NCBI RefSeq assembly: GCF_029227915.1 | Contig: NC_079882.1 | Location: 15,822,501 to 15,886,500, forward strand | Length of the DNA stretch: 64,000 nt | Reading direction: 5' to 3' | DNA from: Hydractinia symbiolongicarpus | Lineage: Eukaryota; Cnidaria; Hydrozoa; Anthoathecata; Hydractiniidae | Shown here: one piece after another, positions 62,385 through 64,000 of the stretch | How positions within the stretch are numbered: the first letter of the stretch is position 1 | Layout: every line of letters starts with the position of its first letter | The notes under the pieces: model-generated | Seen by the model: the letters and a program-made list of their open reading frames with translations, nothing else | What the model was told of the DNA's origin: nothing | The model's database searches: none | Position numbers and translations under genes: made by a program

Positions 62385-64000
62385 AATAGTCCAATGGTAA
62401 CCTGCGCAGGCAGATGGAACCACGTGATTTACGTGTGAGGACTTTATTAGACTGCAAAAGGCCATATTACAGCCTTTATAGGACTGTGCACGGTAAGAGT
62501 GTTCTAAGGCAACTTCGCCAATGAAAACGACTTGGGACGTTGTAGCGCATTGAAACTGTAAGGACTAGGCCAATGGAAACCTGCACAGGCGAATGGAACC
62601 ACGTGATTTACGTGTGAGGCCTTTATTAGACTGCAAAAGGCCATATTACAGCCTTTATAGGACTGTGCACGTAGTTGAGAGTGTTGTAAAGCAACGGCGC
62701 CAATAAAAACGACTTGGGATGTTGTAGCGCATTGAGACTGTAAGGACTAGGCCAATGGTAACCTGCGCAGACAGGTGAAACCACGTGATTTACGTGTGAG
62801 GCCTTCATTAGACTGCAAAAGGCCATATTACAGCCTTTATAGGACTGTGCAGGTAGTTAAGAGTGTTCTAAGGCCATGGAGCTAAGGAAAACCACTTGGG
62901 ACGTTGTAGCGCATTGAGACTGTAAGGACTAGGCCAATGGTAACCTGCGCAGACAGGTGAAACAACGTGATTTACGTGTGAGGCCTTTATTAGACTGCAA
63001 AAGGCCATATTACAGCCTTTATAGGACTGTGCAAGTAGTTAAGAGTGTTCTAAGGCCACGGCGCTAAGGAAAACCACTTGGAACGTTGTAGTGCTTTGAG
63101 ACTGTAAGGAATAGTCCAATGGTAACCTGCGCAGGCAGATGGAACCACGTGATTTACGTGTGAGGACTTTATTAGACTGCAAAAGGCCATATTACAGCCT
63201 TTATAGGACTGTGCACGGTAAGAGTGTTCTAAGGCAACTTCGCTAATGAAAACGACTTGGGACGTTGTAGCGCATTGAAACTGTAAGGACTAGGCCAATG
63301 GAAACCTGCACAGGCGAATGGAACCACGTGATTTACGTGTGAGGCCTTTATTAGACTGCAAAAGGCCATATTACAGCCTTTATAGGACTGTGCACGTAGT
63401 TAAGAGTGTTGTAAAGCAACGGCGCCAATGAAAACGACTTGGGACGTTGTAGCGCATTGAGACTGGAAGGACTAGGTCAATGGTGACCTGCGCAGACCTG
63501 TGAAACCACGTGATTAACGTGTGAGGCCTTTATTAGACTGCAAAAGGCCATATTACAGCCCTTATAGGACTGTGCACGTAGTTAAGAGTTCTGTAAAGCA
63601 ACAGCGCTAATGAAAACGACTTGGGAGGTTGTAGCGCATTGAGACTGGAACGACTAGTCCAATGGTAACCTGCACAGGCAGATGGAACCACGTGATTTAC
63701 GTATGAAGCCATTATTAGACTGCAAAAGGCCATATTACAGCCTTTATAGGACTGTGCACGTAGTTAAGACTGTTCTAAGGCCACGGAGCTAAGGAAAACC
63801 ACTTGGAACGTTGTAGTGCATTGAGACTGAAAGGAATAGTCTAATGGTAACCTGCGCAGGCAGGTGAAACCACGTGATTTACGAATGAAGCCATTATTAG
63901 ACTGCAAAAGGCCATATTACAGCCTTTATAGGACTGTGCACGTAGTTAAGAGTGTTCTAAGGCAACGGCGCTAATGAAAACGACTTGGGACGTTGTAGCG
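62385..64000 (+). repeat. Re-appearance of the 1814 bp HOR (matches 38,083-39,698)
   Basis: From the chimeric junction at ~62,385 to the end, the sequence follows 38,083-39,698 at an offset of 24,302 bp. It includes cacggtaagag (62,488 and 63,214), ccaataaaaacg, gccatggagct and the H-E-B module. It runs off the window, so further 1814 bp units may follow. Confidence 0.85.
63592..63773 (+). repeat. Representative type E monomer (182 bp)
   Basis: Type E is preceded by aagagttctg in place of aagagtgttg. It has gcaacagcgctaatg, gggaggttgtagcgc, and the distinctive ggaacgactagtcc at 56-69, followed by tgcacaggcagatgg and a tatgaagccatta end. Copies start near 27,122, 31,135, 34,220, 39,294, 41,108, 44,555, 49,271, 57,616 and 60,877 as well as here. 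It almost always follows a monomer with ggtcaatggtgacctgcgc and precedes a B-like monomer with gccacggagct. This makes a fixed three-monomer module that is useful for aligning the distal HORs. Confidence 0.75.

Larger units (their letters stand above)
1..64000 (+). repeat. Satellite DNA array, 182 bp monomer, head-to-tail, about 352 copies
   Basis: The same block recurs every 182 bp from the first to the last base, always in the same orientation; for example the string tgtaaagcaa at base 1 returns at 183. The few length deviations seen are small (3 bp and 4 bp deletions, single-base changes, one 8 bp insertion). G+C of a typical monomer is 83 of 182 bases. No spacer, transposon, poly-A tract or unique segment interrupts the array. 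Monomer length near a nucleosome repeat and HOR organisation are known hallmarks of centromeric satellites in animals and plants; centromeric function here is inference. I do not recognise the family. There is no stretch of more than 300 bases that holds anything else. Confidence 0.97.

Noticed and set aside
1-64000. CRISPR-like array of repeats
   Set aside because: There are no unique spacers; the entire 182 bp is repeated, and no cas genes are present.
1-64000. Bacterial, phage or plasmid origin with iterons
   Set aside because: Monomer length, HOR nesting and 64 kb without any gene are not compatible with iteron arrays or a coding-dense prokaryotic genome.
1-64000. Assignment to a named satellite family or species
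   Set aside because: Length and organisation are typical of many animal and plant centromeric satellites, but I do not recognise the sequence and cannot search databases.

Overview
The whole 64 kb window is one uninterrupted array of a tandemly repeated satellite DNA. The monomer is 182 bp (a common variant is 179 bp), about 46% G+C, and roughly 352 copies run head-to-tail in one orientation. I see no unique sequence, transposon, RNA gene, telomeric repeat or credible protein-coding gene. A ~180 bp monomer organised into multi-monomer higher-order repeats (HORs) is typical of centromeric or pericentromeric satellites in animals and plants, so the source is almost certainly a eukaryotic nuclear genome. 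I do not recognise the monomer and cannot name the species. Monomer positions below are numbered from window base 1, so base 183 is again position 1.

Each monomer is built from a few recurrent variant types, which I call A, B, C, D, E and F. They differ mainly at positions 1-35, 44-45, 56-70 and 74-98. Shared sub-motifs are a palindromic GGTNACC (73-79), an E-box dyad CACGTGATTTACGTG (98-112), a pair of mutually exclusive hairpins built from GGCCTTT / AAAGGCC / GCCTTT (116-154), and CCTTTATAGG (150-159), which is a perfect CArG-box string.

Layout by HOR regime. (1) 1-5.65 kb: diverged monomers, then 9- to 10-monomer duplications (offsets 1820, 1638, 910 and 728 bp). (2) 5.65-10.2 kb: a 12-monomer unit of 2186 bp in tandem. 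(3) 10.2-27 kb: nested 11-, 8-, 9- and 21-monomer units (2002, 1456, 1638 and 3822 bp). The 3822 bp unit is tandemly duplicated with only three substitutions spotted by eye. (4) 27-64 kb: a different regime marked by the 179 bp D monomer, which is absent before 30.2 kb. It contains a ~3.26 kb cassette in four copies, a 10.34 kb-spaced long duplication, a tandem 1814 bp unit, and smaller 910, 907 and 5265 bp duplications.

There are no genes acting together here. The biology is that of satellite evolution: unequal exchange, local homogenisation, and possibly a centromeric protein-binding platform. The most useful observations are datable recombination junctions inside chimeric monomers, a shift in HOR regime near 27-30 kb, subfamily-diagnostic CpG decay, and a regularly spaced E-box/CArG motif pair. 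All identity and count statements were made by eye. Because long near-identical copies are prone to misassembly, read-level confirmation matters.
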